DNA from: Alnus glutinosa
Lineage: Eukaryota > Streptophyta > Magnoliopsida > Fagales > Betulaceae
DNA: 64,000 nt
Assembly: GCF_958979055.1 (NCBI RefSeq)
Contig: NC_084891.1
Span: 27,749,001 to 27,813,000 of the forward strand
Reading direction: 5' to 3'
In this document: one piece after another, positions 11,105 through 22,093 of the stretch
How the letters are laid out: each line of letters begins with the position of its first letter
Position numbering within the stretch: the first letter of the stretch is position 1
Position numbers and translations under genes: made by a program
Notes under the pieces: model-generated
Databases searched by the model: none
Seen by the model: only the letters and a program-made list of their open reading frames with translations
Told to the model about the DNA's origin: nothing

Positions 11105-12105
11105 ATGGATAGTGAAGCCAGTCATCAACCAAAGCAGGAACGTTCAAGGACAAGGTGGACAGCATCCCTTGATAAAATATTTGCTGATTTGGTTGTTAAG
11201 CAGATTCAATTAGGGAACAGACCAAACAATGTGTTTGACAAGAAAACGTGGAATCTCATTCGTGAGGAATTTAATAAGCAAACAGATCTCAACTTCAATA
11301 ACAATCAATTGAGGAAGCACCTGGATGTTCTGCGAACGCGCTTCTATAATCTGAAGTCAGCTTTTGATCAAAATAACGACTTTGCTTTGGATGATTCTTG
11401 CTGCATTGGGTTTGACCTATGGGAAGATATTGGGGTACATTTCTTTTCTTCAGGAAGTTTACTTCCATGAATATCTTATTTTGAGTTTCTGATAGATTTA
11501 ACGTGTAGGCACAGCCTAGGACTGAAATAATCAAAGTCAAGGACTGCCCTATATACGAGCAGCTATGTGAAATCTTCACAGATTCAGTGACTGAAGGGAA
11601 ATATGCACAATCCAGTCACTATGAAGAGTTAGACAGGTCTGTTGGAATAGACACTGCAGGACTAATTTCATGTCATGATGGTGGAACCCCACGATATGCA
11701 AATGCATCATCATTGAGACCTATGCAAGGAAACATGTCATCGGCAGAAAAGGTAACGAAGAATATTGCTGAGAGAAAAAGGAAAGGTCCATCTGAGACAC
11801 ATTCTTCTTTGGGTGGAAGCAGAAAGGATCAAGAGATGTATGATACTATGGCAGAAACCATGTTAGAAATGGTTGCTACTTTGAAATCGAGGGCAGTTGC
11901 AATAACGCCAAGTGATGACAAATTTACTATCACTAATTGCATTCGAGCACTGGATGAAATACAGGACATTGATGACAGGCTCTACTTTGCTGCTCTGGAC
12001 CTCTTTGAGGACGCCAATTTAAGGGAGATATTCATATCTCTAAAAGGCAACAAGATCCGGCTGACATGGTTGCAGGGGAAGTGTGGTAAACCAACCAACA
12101 GTTAG
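11105..12105 (+). CDS. Myb/SANT-like DNA-binding domain protein (L10-interacting MYB type)
   Basis: Two coding exons, 11105-11434 and 11509-12105, join in phase 0 and give 308 residues. The intron has donor GG/GTACAT and acceptor TGTAG/GCACAG. Residues about 14-107 form a Myb/SANT-like domain of the Myb_DNA-bind_3 type (SRTRWTASLDKIFADL, KTWNLIREEFNKQT, NNNQLRKHLDVLRTRFYNLK, GFDLWEDIG). The exon junction then restores the family signature KVKDCPIYEQLC. The middle is basic (ERKRKGPSE) and the end has a conserved helical block (TITNCIRALDEIQDIDDRLY, WLQGKC). Related Arabidopsis proteins are nuclear; LIMYB represses translation-related genes in antiviral signalling, but a shared role here is only inferred. 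The ATG sits exactly at the exon start after a UTR intron. The downstream neighbour LQY1 is convergent. Confidence 0.88.
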
Positions 12106-13391
12106 TTCAGGGACCACGACTTTTTTGCTAATTTGAACTTGGGAATGTAAATGTCAACTTTACTAGTATAGTTTTGCTCGAGTGAAGTAGATTGTACATA
12201 TTATTAATGTCTTCCTTTTTTAGGTGGAAATAGTTTGTTTATAAACACTGCATCTCATTTCTACTGCTGTAGTTTTGTTCATAATTGATTTCATGATTCA
12301 GGGATGAGATGATTTATTAATGGGAGTAACCTATGTGTGTGAAGTATTGCTTGCAGATTAATCCACCAATGGAGCTGACCGATGATTTACATGTGAAGTT
12401 CGAAGTTGATTTAGGTTCTCTCATGGAGAAATGGGTTCCTTTTCTAAGCAGTTCGGGGAACCAGAACCACAAAGGGTGGCACATGGCTCCAATCTAGTTC
12501 CAGATGCAAATTGACAAACGCACTACGCTGTACGCACTTTATGTTGATTGTGTAGAAGGCACCCAAGTGAGTTGGCAAGTAGCAATGAACCAATTGTCTT
12601 AGCTGGACGAGTTTGGCTTGCGAAAAAAAATTACTGTGCAAAAATAAACAGTCAAAATTACGAGATTGGGGGAGAATTATGGAGGCAATCTTGACCATTC
12701 ATTATTGCACAGAAGAATCTCCAGTGATTTTTCTGCAAGCCATATATATAAGAACTGATCGAACTGTTGGTTAGAACTGTCACATTAATATTGTAAAATA
12801 AAAATGTGATTGTTAGCATTACTTTTATCGATAACATCTTGTGTGTTGGAACAAATTGGAGAGTGTCGAGTCCACTTAAAAGCATCACATTCTTGGATGG
12901 TGCTTTATGGACATAAATTTCTTACAAATTGGTTTGTAAACTTATACAAGCCAGCCTCTAAAAGCGACGTGTTCTTTAATCTATTAAAAAAAATGTGAAA
13001 AGTATATGCAATTAAAAAAAACATGTTTTTCATATGCAATGGACACATGTCACTATTAGAAGTTAATATGTAGGAAATTTTCTATAAGCCAGTTTGTAGG
13101 AATTTATGTCCGGTGGTTTATGGTTTATTCTTGGATTGATTATCGATAAAATAATAACATTTTTTTTCTTCCATTGAAGCCAAAGAAACAGCACACATCA
13201 TTATCTTCATCAAATCACAACAAAACATATGTAAAAGAATAAGATAGATAGTTGTATCAATGATCAAATTATACAAAAGATGAAAGGCATGAAAAAGCAC
13301 TAGACAGAATGCAGAAGATGTGTATGCAGTCAAAAATAGTGAGACGCTAATTTCTTCCAATTTCAAAATCACTGCTACTTCTTCTTGGGAA
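12106..13391. other. Convergent 3' region between the Myb-like gene and LQY1
   Basis: This stretch should hold the 3'UTR of the Myb/SANT-like gene and that of LQY1, which point at each other. A 42-codon open frame at 12369-12497 (+) is not obviously coding. Around 12770-13110 there is AT-rich, repeat-like sequence without clear ends. Confidence 0.4.
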
Positions 13392-15301
13392 TCAGTCATC
13401 ATCTTTGAATTCTCTGTTCAAAACAAACATACACTCATCAATAGGATGCACATAATTGCCACTTTGTGAATAGTCTACTATATAAACCCATAATTGTTTC
13501 TCCCCATATAGATATCCAAACTTTTGAACTATTTTGCTTATTTGCTAAGCAGTATCTAGTACTGATTGTCGTAATATGGTATGAAGCTAAACACAGGTAA
13601 TAAACTGAGTAACAATAATCAACTTGAAATAGATGAAGAGCTAGTCTGGTTGGGTGAGGAAAGAGACGAGCTGGCCAATGGCCACCAGTGTAATGGGGTG
13701 TGCAGGGAAAGTGTTTGACGAAATGTCTGAATGAACAGTCAGAAGAAGAAAAATAGACGTTAGTCACTGTTATTCTCTGATAGTATAAAGGAACAACAAA
13801 ATTTTGGAAAAATTTGTTTTCTCGCCTTGTCAATCCAATGCGGGAGTTATGCATCATTTATAATAGTGATTACAAAAGTTCAAATTAGTTTGATTTTGAA
13901 TTTTCTGTTTATGTTCTTATGAATCTTATCATTCTCTCTTGCTCTTCAATCAATTGGTTTTTGAATTATCTGCTGCATTTGAATTTGATCAGTCATTATG
14001 TAAAATCTAGCAACATGCTACTTGATCGTCCACAGAATCCTAATGTATCTGATTTCGAGCTTGCTAAGCTCATGTGGTTATTATCACATGAGTAATGTAT
14101 CAACTAGTGCGATGCAACATTTTGGTTAGTTCATTTCCTTGTTTCAATCAAAGATGGTGATGATTCTATGTTAACCTAAAGTTATGCTTTGAAACGGTCA
14201 TTTTTCTTTTCTTCTTAATTGCATGAAACAAAATAATTTATTGAAAAAAATATAATATTATTTTATCAATTCAGCCCCCCAAGAGAAAAATCAAGTATCT
14301 TACTAAAATATTTTTGTTGCACAGGGGAAAAAACGAACCTTCGATCAAGGTATCGGGGTTGTATGCCACTGCCTTGACATGTGGTGCATGTCAATGAACC
14401 CGCACCTTCACAATTGATGCATCGAGAGACTTCCTTCTCATCCCCACCAAGCTCTACTGTCACCGTGCCAGTTCCCATGCAAAATCTGCATTTCTCTGGT
14501 GAAGAGTACCCATTTTTATGAGAGGAAAGATTTCAAACTGGCGAGCATAATAATTCATCAAGTTAAGAACCCTAGCACTGCTACCTCTGTCATGTCAATT
14601 AGACAATTAGCCTATGGCATTGCAGTTGGGTTCAACAGGTTCTTTCTAAGAGTAACACGTACTATCTATATATCCATAATTTGGACAAAATTTTCCTCCA
14701 AATCAGTCTATTAAATTAACATTTGTTCTTAGAGCATATGATGCATTTTAACAGGATTAACAAGAAAACTTTGAACCTGTAATTTCCCTTGTGGTAACAA
14801 ATTCACCATTACTTACGTGCCCCGGTGCCAGTGCACGGAAAGCATGGCTGAGTGTTTTCTCGCTTTGCCTGCAGCAACATAAACAACCCTCAATTTCATA
14901 TTTTACTAAGTAAAACAAAATGGGATTAGAAATTAGAAGAAAGGGTAAAAAGCAGTTACAGCATTATCAATTTGGGATTCATAGAAGACTGGAATGCCTA
15001 TTCCAACCGCAACGCTCACAAACCCCACCGATATTGCCACTACCTGCAAACACTATCTCCAAGTCACCCCTCTCACATGAAGTGCAGCATTGATCAATCT
15101 TAAGAAAAAAAAAGATAAAGTGGGTGGAGAAAGGACCGTGTTTTGATCAAGATCAAGAGCTCGAATGCATGGATAAGACGCCGGCGACCGTTGATTTCTC
15201 GTGGGTTTGTAGGAGAGAAAAGAAGTCGTAGGAGGAGCGAGCTTGAGAGGGCAACAGAGAAACGGGGAGCGCAAGCGAGGGAGAGACGGTGCTTGTGACA
15301 T
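13392..15301 (-). CDS. LQY1: LQY1, thylakoid zinc-finger protein disulfide isomerase of PSII repair
   Basis: Five exons on the minus strand, 15301-15137, 15043-14960, 14868-14817, 14495-14339 and 13413-13392, all with GT-AG introns and matching phases, give 159 residues; Arabidopsis LQY1 has 154. Residues 1 to about 50 look like a chloroplast transit peptide rich in Ser/Pro. Residues 56-77 (VVAISVGFVSVAVGIGIPVF) are one membrane segment. Four DnaJ-type CxxCxGxG units follow at 92-99, 103-110, 126-133 and 137-144 without a J domain, then RYLDRREFKDDD. In Arabidopsis the protein has disulfide isomerase activity, binds PSII core and aids repair after photodamage. The last exon is only 22 nt. Retaining intron 4 would replace the conserved tail with about 18 unrelated residues ending at 14266. 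Two G-boxes lie about 180 bp upstream of the start. Confidence 0.95.
13999..14128 (+). pseudogene. Receptor-like kinase fragment inside LQY1 intron 4
   Basis: Read on the plus strand, antisense to LQY1, 14001-14072 gives HYVKSSNMLLD followed by PNVSDFELAKLM. This matches the catalytic and activation-loop block of plant receptor-like kinases (HRDVKSSNILLD...VSDFGLAKL). About one codon is lost from HRD, the DFG glycine reads as glutamate, and the frame then breaks; SNVSTSAMQHFG-like residues in another frame resemble SYVTTRVMGTFG. No other kinase subdomain is visible nearby. It is therefore a short, decayed gene fragment of about 130 bp, probably captured or left by recombination, and not part of LQY1. 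Confidence 0.65.
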
Positions 15302-15478
15302 TTCTCAGACTAATCCAATTTTCTTCTGGGTCTCCAATACAAACACACACACAAGAGCGAGAAAGACTCTTGCTCAACACTAGAAGGCTAGAAGAAGCAG
15401 TGTTGAGCTGAACTCCAGCGCTAATGGATTTGGATATGTGGGGTGGGCGCAGACGTTAACCACCGGACAGTTGGAAAA

Positions 15479-15513
15479 CACGTGTATCACAAACGACAAA
15501 GTTCTTCCACGTG
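15479..15513 (-). promoter_or_regulatory. Two G-boxes upstream of LQY1
   Basis: Two perfect CACGTG hexamers lie at 15479-15484 and 15508-15513, 178-212 bp upstream of the LQY1 ATG. G-boxes bind bZIP and bHLH factors (HY5, PIFs) and are typical of light-regulated photosynthesis genes, which fits LQY1. The pairing at 29 bp spacing is seen; the regulatory role is inferred. Confidence 0.5.
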
Positions 15514-16309
15514 TCTATGGCTGTATGGACGAGCATTGGTAAATGTGGGCTAAAATTTAAGCAGCCCAGGCCTCAGGTGTCCAGCCCATTTCTCTAGCTA
15601 TCTAGCACTCTAGCAGGACCAGTGGGGGGTTTCTGAATTCAAACGGTGGTCCGAGGTTCATGGCGTGCGTTGAACCATAACCAGCCCAATATCTTTACCC
15701 TAATGCCACCACATTGTTATAATTTTGGGTCTTAACCCACGATCGAGGTCTCGGGCAATTTCTTGGAATTTCAATCCTCAGATCCAAACGAACGGTTTGG
15801 ATCTTGCGATAGGATGTGCTGTAAAAAAAAATTACGGCAAACTAATTGTAGTTTTTTTAACGTTTAAATTTAATTTTAAATTTTTCGTTAGAAAGATAGA
15901 GAGTAAAAGTAAATTTGGATCATTAAAAAACTACCCCCACATATATTGTAGTTTTTCTACTGCACCAAATTAAACCAAATCTCTTGCCATTGTCTTCAAA
16001 GAAAAAAAGGAGGAGAAGAAGCAACTAATTATTAGTAAAAGGGACGTGGTCGGACCACACCTTGAGTAGTCGGTCATCCCCTTGAAGAGTGGTCGACCAA
16101 TGCTTTATCTTTTGAGGAGATGATTGAAATTGTATGACCATTCGTCCACTTCAATATTTTATGGGAGTGACCGACTACCCTCGATGGTTCGAGGGTTGCC
16201 TATTCAATAATGTAGCCTATCAGCTAAACTTTATTTGAAATGAATAAAAAAAATAATAATAATAAAATAATGGATATTTTTTTTTTGTTCTTTTCTAAAT
16301 TTAATGAAA

Positions 16310-16521
16310 GTTAATGACGACCAAAGAGTTCCGTAAAGAGACAAACGCATTTGAAGTTGCTTGTGATGGGAAAAATTAGAATCCCCTTTTTCATATATTG
16401 GTCAGCTCATAGACAAGGAAAAAACAGTTTAAATCGTGTTAATGACTAAAGAACTGCCCTAAAGAGTGAGAAAGGCATTGAAGTTGCTTGCATTGGGAAA
16501 ATTTATATTCCCATTTTTTAT
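16310..16521. repeat. Two imperfect direct repeats of about 85 bp
   Basis: Copy one (about 16310-16395) and copy two (about 16438-16521) share the blocks TTAATGAC, GCATT(T)GAAGTTGCTTG and TGGGAAAA(A)TT. The period is about 128 bp. Divergence is high, so the duplication is old. It is non-coding and its function is unknown. Confidence 0.5.
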
Positions 16522-17054
16522 TTTATTTTTTATCATAGAGAAGTACATTCCATACTTGTAGGACATCCTGATCAATGAAATTAACGGTGCGCGTCAAATG
16601 GAAGTATGCTGGTTGTAAAGAGAGAGAGAGAGAGAGAGAGAGTGAAAGGGGGAAAGAAATGAGAGCGACGGGGCACCAACCTACTATAATTGAAAGCACA
16701 TGAGATGAGAGAATTGAGGATGATGTTGAATGTGCGATTCTTGTCTCATAAAATGGAGCGGACTATAGCTCCATAGCGCTGTAATAGTACTACTTTTATC
16801 AACACGTAGAATCCAAGGCTTTGGGACCTCCCCCACTTCCACATGCTTCTCCTTTTCTCTCCACCTTGCTTGCGTTCTAGATAGAGTTTTACTTTCTCAT
16901 AAACCTGCTTTTTTTACTTTTTTTTTTATCTTTACTTTCCTTTCTGTCTATTATCCATTATTTGTGCTCTTCGCTTTCTTATACTTGACACAATCACAAA
17001 ATAAAGGGCCATGCATGTCCTGTCCTGCCCTGCCCTGGAGCTACATGGAAATTT

Positions 17055-17094
<40 letters not shown>

Positions 17095-17612
17095 CTTCTT
17101 TTGTGATTCCATGAAACCGTAAAGAGTCCGTCAATGGGATCGAATAGGATGCTCGATCCAAATAGAGAATGATTATTTTATGGTCTAGATTAAAGTTTTA
17201 CAGATATCGTTAATTAATTAAGGCTGCAAAGGGACTTTGAAATTGCTCATGATCATTGCATCATCCTCGATCTTGAGGTTAAGCAACGACCTGCACAACT
17301 TTACTGTTCACTATATAAGCCTCGTGGCTTGCCAATAAAAGACAGCTAGTGGGTTAAAAATGGATGGTTGATTCCTTAAAAACTAACTAAAAAAATTGGC
17401 TTAGGTTAATTAATTATGATCACATTACTTTAAAAGCATGATTTAATATAGGACCTACTGCATGCTCGATCTATAACATATAGCTGATATTGAGATCAAT
17501 TAGGTGCGTATAATTAAATTCATTATGTGATGCCAATTTTGTTTTAAGTACTGTCGGTTGTTGCTAAAAAGTACTCCCTACTCTTGGTGGCCACGATAAT
17601 GAAAATAAATAA

Positions 17613-17785
17613 ATAATGCTAAATATCATAATTTTTTTTTTCATAATTATCTCATAATTAATGTTGACATAGCAGTCCCAAATAATCTTTGAACCAGTTT
17701 TCATTAAAAAGAAAATCTAGTGATTAGTCAAGAGTGTCATATCAACATTGTGGGATAAAAATATAGTATTTAGCATTACTTTGAA
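17613..17785. mobile_element. MITE-like palindrome
   Basis: The left end reads TAATGCTAAATATCATAATT. The right end, inverted, reads TAATGCTAAATACTATATTT. An inner pair, ATGTTGACAT on the left and the inverse of ATGTTGATATGACA on the right, extends the inverted repeat. The element is about 170 bp and non-coding. Target duplications are not clear. Confidence 0.5.
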
Positions 17786-17822
17786 AAAATAAAATACGAG
17801 TTTACTTAAATCACATGGAATA

Positions 17823-17997
17823 CTAATGATACTCTTCACACCCATTTATCACATTTGTTTCACACCCGCTCACATAACGTGTTTTAAGTGACTTTTTTTT
17901 TTTTTTTTAAGTGGATGACATAGGAAGCTACTTAAAATAAGTCACATTAACAGGCATGAAATAGATGCAATAAATGAGTGTGAAGAATATTAGTACT
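17823..17997. mobile_element. MITE-like palindrome
   Basis: The left arm reads CTCTTCACACCCATTTATCA and the right arm, inverted, reads TTCTTCACACTCATTTATTG. The arms also share TTTTAAGT near the centre next to a T-run. The inverted repeats total about 70 bp each with mismatches. No transposase and no clear target duplication. Confidence 0.5.
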
Positions 17998-20599
17998 TTA
18001 ATTAAGAAGGCAATATATAATACATGGTCAAGATAGAGAGGAATCATCTCACAATTCATATTTTGTTTTGTTACATCTACCTGCATAGTACCAAGCATTT
18101 AAAACTTTTAAATAATATGATAACATATTTATTACGTGACAATATATATATATAAACTGTTAAATCCTTAAAACTTAATCTAAATCATGTAATAATTTCT
18201 CTCAATTATACTTAAATCAATGGAGAAGATCCTAATCCCGGAGATAAGCCATGGATATTCTCTCTCCATATTTGATTCAATTATTAATGTGAATTAATAA
18301 AAGTACAGTACTTTCAAATTATTGAATGACTTTAACTTAATGGAATTAAGCACTCTTTTTAACTTGAATCTTTCTTAAACAATCAAAATTGAAATATAAT
18401 TAACCTCGAGTCACATATTAGAGTGGCACCGCCAAGCTTTCGGCTGCAATTATTTTGATTCCACGCGTGAGTACTCAATGTTGTCTTTAAATTTGATGAT
18501 CAAACTCCATCATAAAAGAAGAAACTTGATCTTTTCATAAAAAAAAAAAAAAGAAGAAGAAACTTGATGCTATGCTTGCATCGATCTAACATTCATTGGA
18601 TTGAATTTTGGTGGTCTCAATCAAATCATGCTCCCCCTTTTGATTTATTAAATTTTTGTTTACACATGTAGTGGGCTAAAGCAAACCAAGCTCTCAACCC
18701 ATTTCGAGCCTGCTTTAATCAGCAAAACAAAGCATAAAGATCATAATCCTTTTTTAAGGTGATAGAAATAACAAAAAGAAGATGCATCGGCATATCTAAT
18801 AAAAATGGTAAAGAGTCTTTTACAAGGCGTCATGCATTTTCCCATGTGAGAATAAAAGTGAAAGTCAGATTGAGAATTTGAGAGTGACAGAAAAGCAGAG
18901 AGAAAGGATTTCAAGTAGAAGAGTGTGACCAAAAAGGAATGGAAAAGAAAGACACGTAAATAGGATGAGATTTTGTCAAAATATATATTAAACCTTTTCA
19001 ATCCTTTACTCTACAGTTTTAGCTTTCATAATATCCGTGAATTCGTTACAAAATTAATAAGCTAATATTGAAGAGTCTATCTCGTTTAATTAAACGGATC
19101 GGGTTAAGGTTGACCTATATGGTCTTATACTAATATCTCGATACGATCCAAACCCGACACACAATATAAGAGCTTACGATTTTTTATACGACTAACGAAC
19201 CTAATACAAAATTAACTAATTAGGGTTTATGGGTCTAACCCATTAACTAAACGGGTCAAGTTACAATTGACTTATATAGTCTTATACTTCTTCAATATGA
19301 GCTAAATTTAACATGCGGACACGAATTACCACTCTTACTTTAAACACATTCAGCTAAATATTTAACATATTAAATTTCGCTTATTAATAAAGAGTTTTAA
19401 GTCCATACGTAAGACCCTTTCTATCCGTTAAGATTTTAAAACAACTGATAATCTAACGGACCTTAAAGCCCCAATTCCCAACCCCCAAAAAAAAAAAAAA
19501 TGATTGGGTGGGAGCCCAATGTTGTTTTGAAAACATTTTAGGAGATATTAACATTAATTCTAGACGCCCCAATTTTAAAACTTCCTTGGGCCTTTTCTCA
19601 CTAAAACGATATCGCTTTGGGGCTTGATATACATATTCTATTTTTCACTTTGGGGTTTAATAATAGTATTCACTTTGCTCGTTATCCATAACGATCGGAT
19701 TCTTTGCTAACTAATCGGCGCCTCATTGTCGCTTCGACTTTATCCAAAGCACTGATTCGCTCACCCCGCGGTGACGTTCTTTCCATGGCCTACCCTATGT
19801 GTTCACATAAATACCACCACGTAATTTAAATTGTCATGCATTTCCCACTTTTCTATCGAGGACAACACGGTAAATTGGTGAGAGATGAAACCATTATCCG
19901 TTGTCCGCACTCCGCAGAAACATTGGTTGAAACATGTCCGTCTATAATTCTTGAGATATTATTATGGATATATTTTTTAAATTTATTAAATTAATATATA
20001 TTTAAAATACATATAATTCTTACATATATTTTTAATTTTTATAAATATTTTTAATAAAGCAGTTAAAATTTATATTTTTTTAATAATTTAGTATCACTCT
20101 TATAATTCAATCAGAAAAATAGACTAAGTTTTTTTTTTTTTCTTTAAATGGGAAATAGACTAAATTAAATTCAATTTAGATACATGTCAATTTAATAGAT
20201 TAAGTTAAAAAAAAAATATTAAATATTAGTTTTAAATAAAATAATTAGAATTTTATCATATTATTATTGAGATCTAAATATCGAGTTGCTAAAAATATTA
20301 AATATATATATATAAAGAAAAATTTATACATATGATAGTATGATAAAAATAAAAATAAGAATTAAAAAATAAAATAGAAAATAGAAATTTTGATCTAAAC
20401 CGTCGGTTACAATTTAACGGTGATCAGACCCTAGCTTTCACACCGCACTCGTGCCCCACAATACACGCACAAACTTCCTCTTAATACGGAACCCAAAACA
20501 AAGGTTAATCCACGAACAAGTCCGTAGCAAAAAAAAGTAAAAACAAAAGAAAACGAAGGAAATTTAAACGGCACAAAAGACTGCTCATTCACTCTAATT

Positions 20600-20836
20600 C
20601 TCTTTCTCTGAGTGTACAAAAATAGACTCTCCTTCACTCGTCGAAATCGTAACGGTTCTCCTTGGCATTTCGGCGGCACCGATTTTTCCGTACGCTCCGG
20701 CGATCTTCTTGAATTTCTCCGGGACTTTGTTCCTCCACTGCTTCGGATTAGCCTCATTTCGATTTACACATTTTTTTTTCCCTTTAATTTCTTCATTTTG
20801 AATCCAAGAAAATAATCAAGAGGTACTGATCGATTT

Positions 20837-20869
<33 letters not shown>

Positions 20870-22093
20870 CGAGTCTAAATCTTGTAATTTATTTGATTTT
20901 GATGTTTGGATGTTTGAACACTACCTTGAAGTCGATATTTCCCGAGATATTTTGTAAATTCAAATATTTTTTTGGCGATTGCGGATTTCCATTTTCCTTT
21001 TAGGTCATTTATAGTTTTTTCGGTGTTGATTGTTGTTGTTGTTGTTGTTGTTTTTCTTTTTTCTTGTTTAAATTTGAAATGGTCGATTTTTTTTTTCAAA
21101 AAAAAATAAAAAATTGCTCGAATGTTTGTTAGGTTTGGTCCATTTGATTGTTAGGTGGTTGTTCCGTGTGATTCTTTTTTCTCGCATTGTGTTTTGCCCT
21201 AAGCTTTGTGGACCACAAGCATCGCGTGACGTGATTATTAATTCGTTTAAGTGAAAATTTTAGTTTTACGTTTGTATCAAACGCTAATTCTTTGTTTGGC
21301 TGATGAGAGAAAGTGAGGAAGACAAATGTAAAATGGGATTCTCTAGGGGTTTTATGTGATCTTGCCTTTTAAAATGCGGCTACTGAACTTGCCTAAGTGG
21401 TTGTGTTAGGTTTATTCAAACATTTCTGAGATTTATGATCAAGTAATGGTCAAACTCTGTTTGATGAGGCGTGATTTAATGATTTAGGTTAGTTGAATTC
21501 AATTTTTTATTGATTTGGGGGAAAAAAATAGAGAGACATTTAGACTTCAAATTTGTTTTGGGTGATGGTGGGTCGTGTTGTTGGTTCAAGACCCACCGGG
21601 TGCGTGTATTACTTGCCATTATAAAGAAAGAAATTTATTTGGTTGTAAACAATTGAAGGACTTTTAAGTTGATACACAGTTGACCTAAATTTGTAAACAA
21701 ATCTGAGTGACGTTCCTTGTCTTTGTGTATAAAGATCTTCATCAGCTGTAGTTGGCTTATGCATCAATATTATATCTGCAATTCGTTTCTGAAAAATTGA
21801 AAAATATATACTAGTATGATGTCTTCTGCCAGTTCTGTTGGTATAAATAAGACACCATTTTGCTTTGTATGACCATGAGCTACTATGCTGTTCGTTAAGT
21901 ATACAAAATGGTTAACCTGCCATATTTTTCTTAACTGGTTAGTTTATCTGGATGTGATAGGTATACAGAATGATAGGATCCTTTCTCACCAGAGGACTCG
22001 TGTATGCTACACTGCAACCCATTTTCTCATTTGACTTTGTAGGTTTGTTATTGTTGATTGTCAAAATTCAATTACTTGTAATGTGTTGGCAGA
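20600..22093 (+). other. 5'UTR exon, uORF and 5'UTR intron of the HVA22-like gene
   Basis: A GC-rich leader ends at a donor at 20822/20823 (AG/GTACTG). A (CT)n tract at 20841-20869 lies just inside the intron. The acceptor TTGGCAG at 22086-22092 is one base before the coding ATG. The leader contains an upstream open frame of 67 codons (20612-20815) that ends seven bases before the donor. A TATA-like stretch lies at 20302-20316. The transcription start is not determined, so whether the uORF is transcribed is inference. Confidence 0.55.

Larger units (their letters stand above)
15514..20590. other. 5-kb intergenic spacer between LQY1 and the HVA22-like gene
   Basis: I find no host coding exon here. 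The spacer holds microsatellites ((GA)n at 16620-16642, (CT)n at 17061-17087), an imperfect direct repeat at 16310-16521, and two MITE-like palindromes listed separately. A CTATATAAG box at 17312-17320 looks like a core promoter, but no reading frame or RNA hairpin follows it that I can support. Confidence 0.45.

Noticed and set aside
14266-14338. Extension of LQY1 exon 4 to the stop at 14266 as the true C terminus
   Set aside because: The known family tail RREFKDDD is recovered exactly by splicing 14339 to 13413, so the extension is intron sequence unless retained.
17312-17320. CTATATAAG as the promoter of an unseen gene or microRNA
   Set aside because: No open frame, splice signal or fold-back follows within the next kilobase that would justify a gene call.
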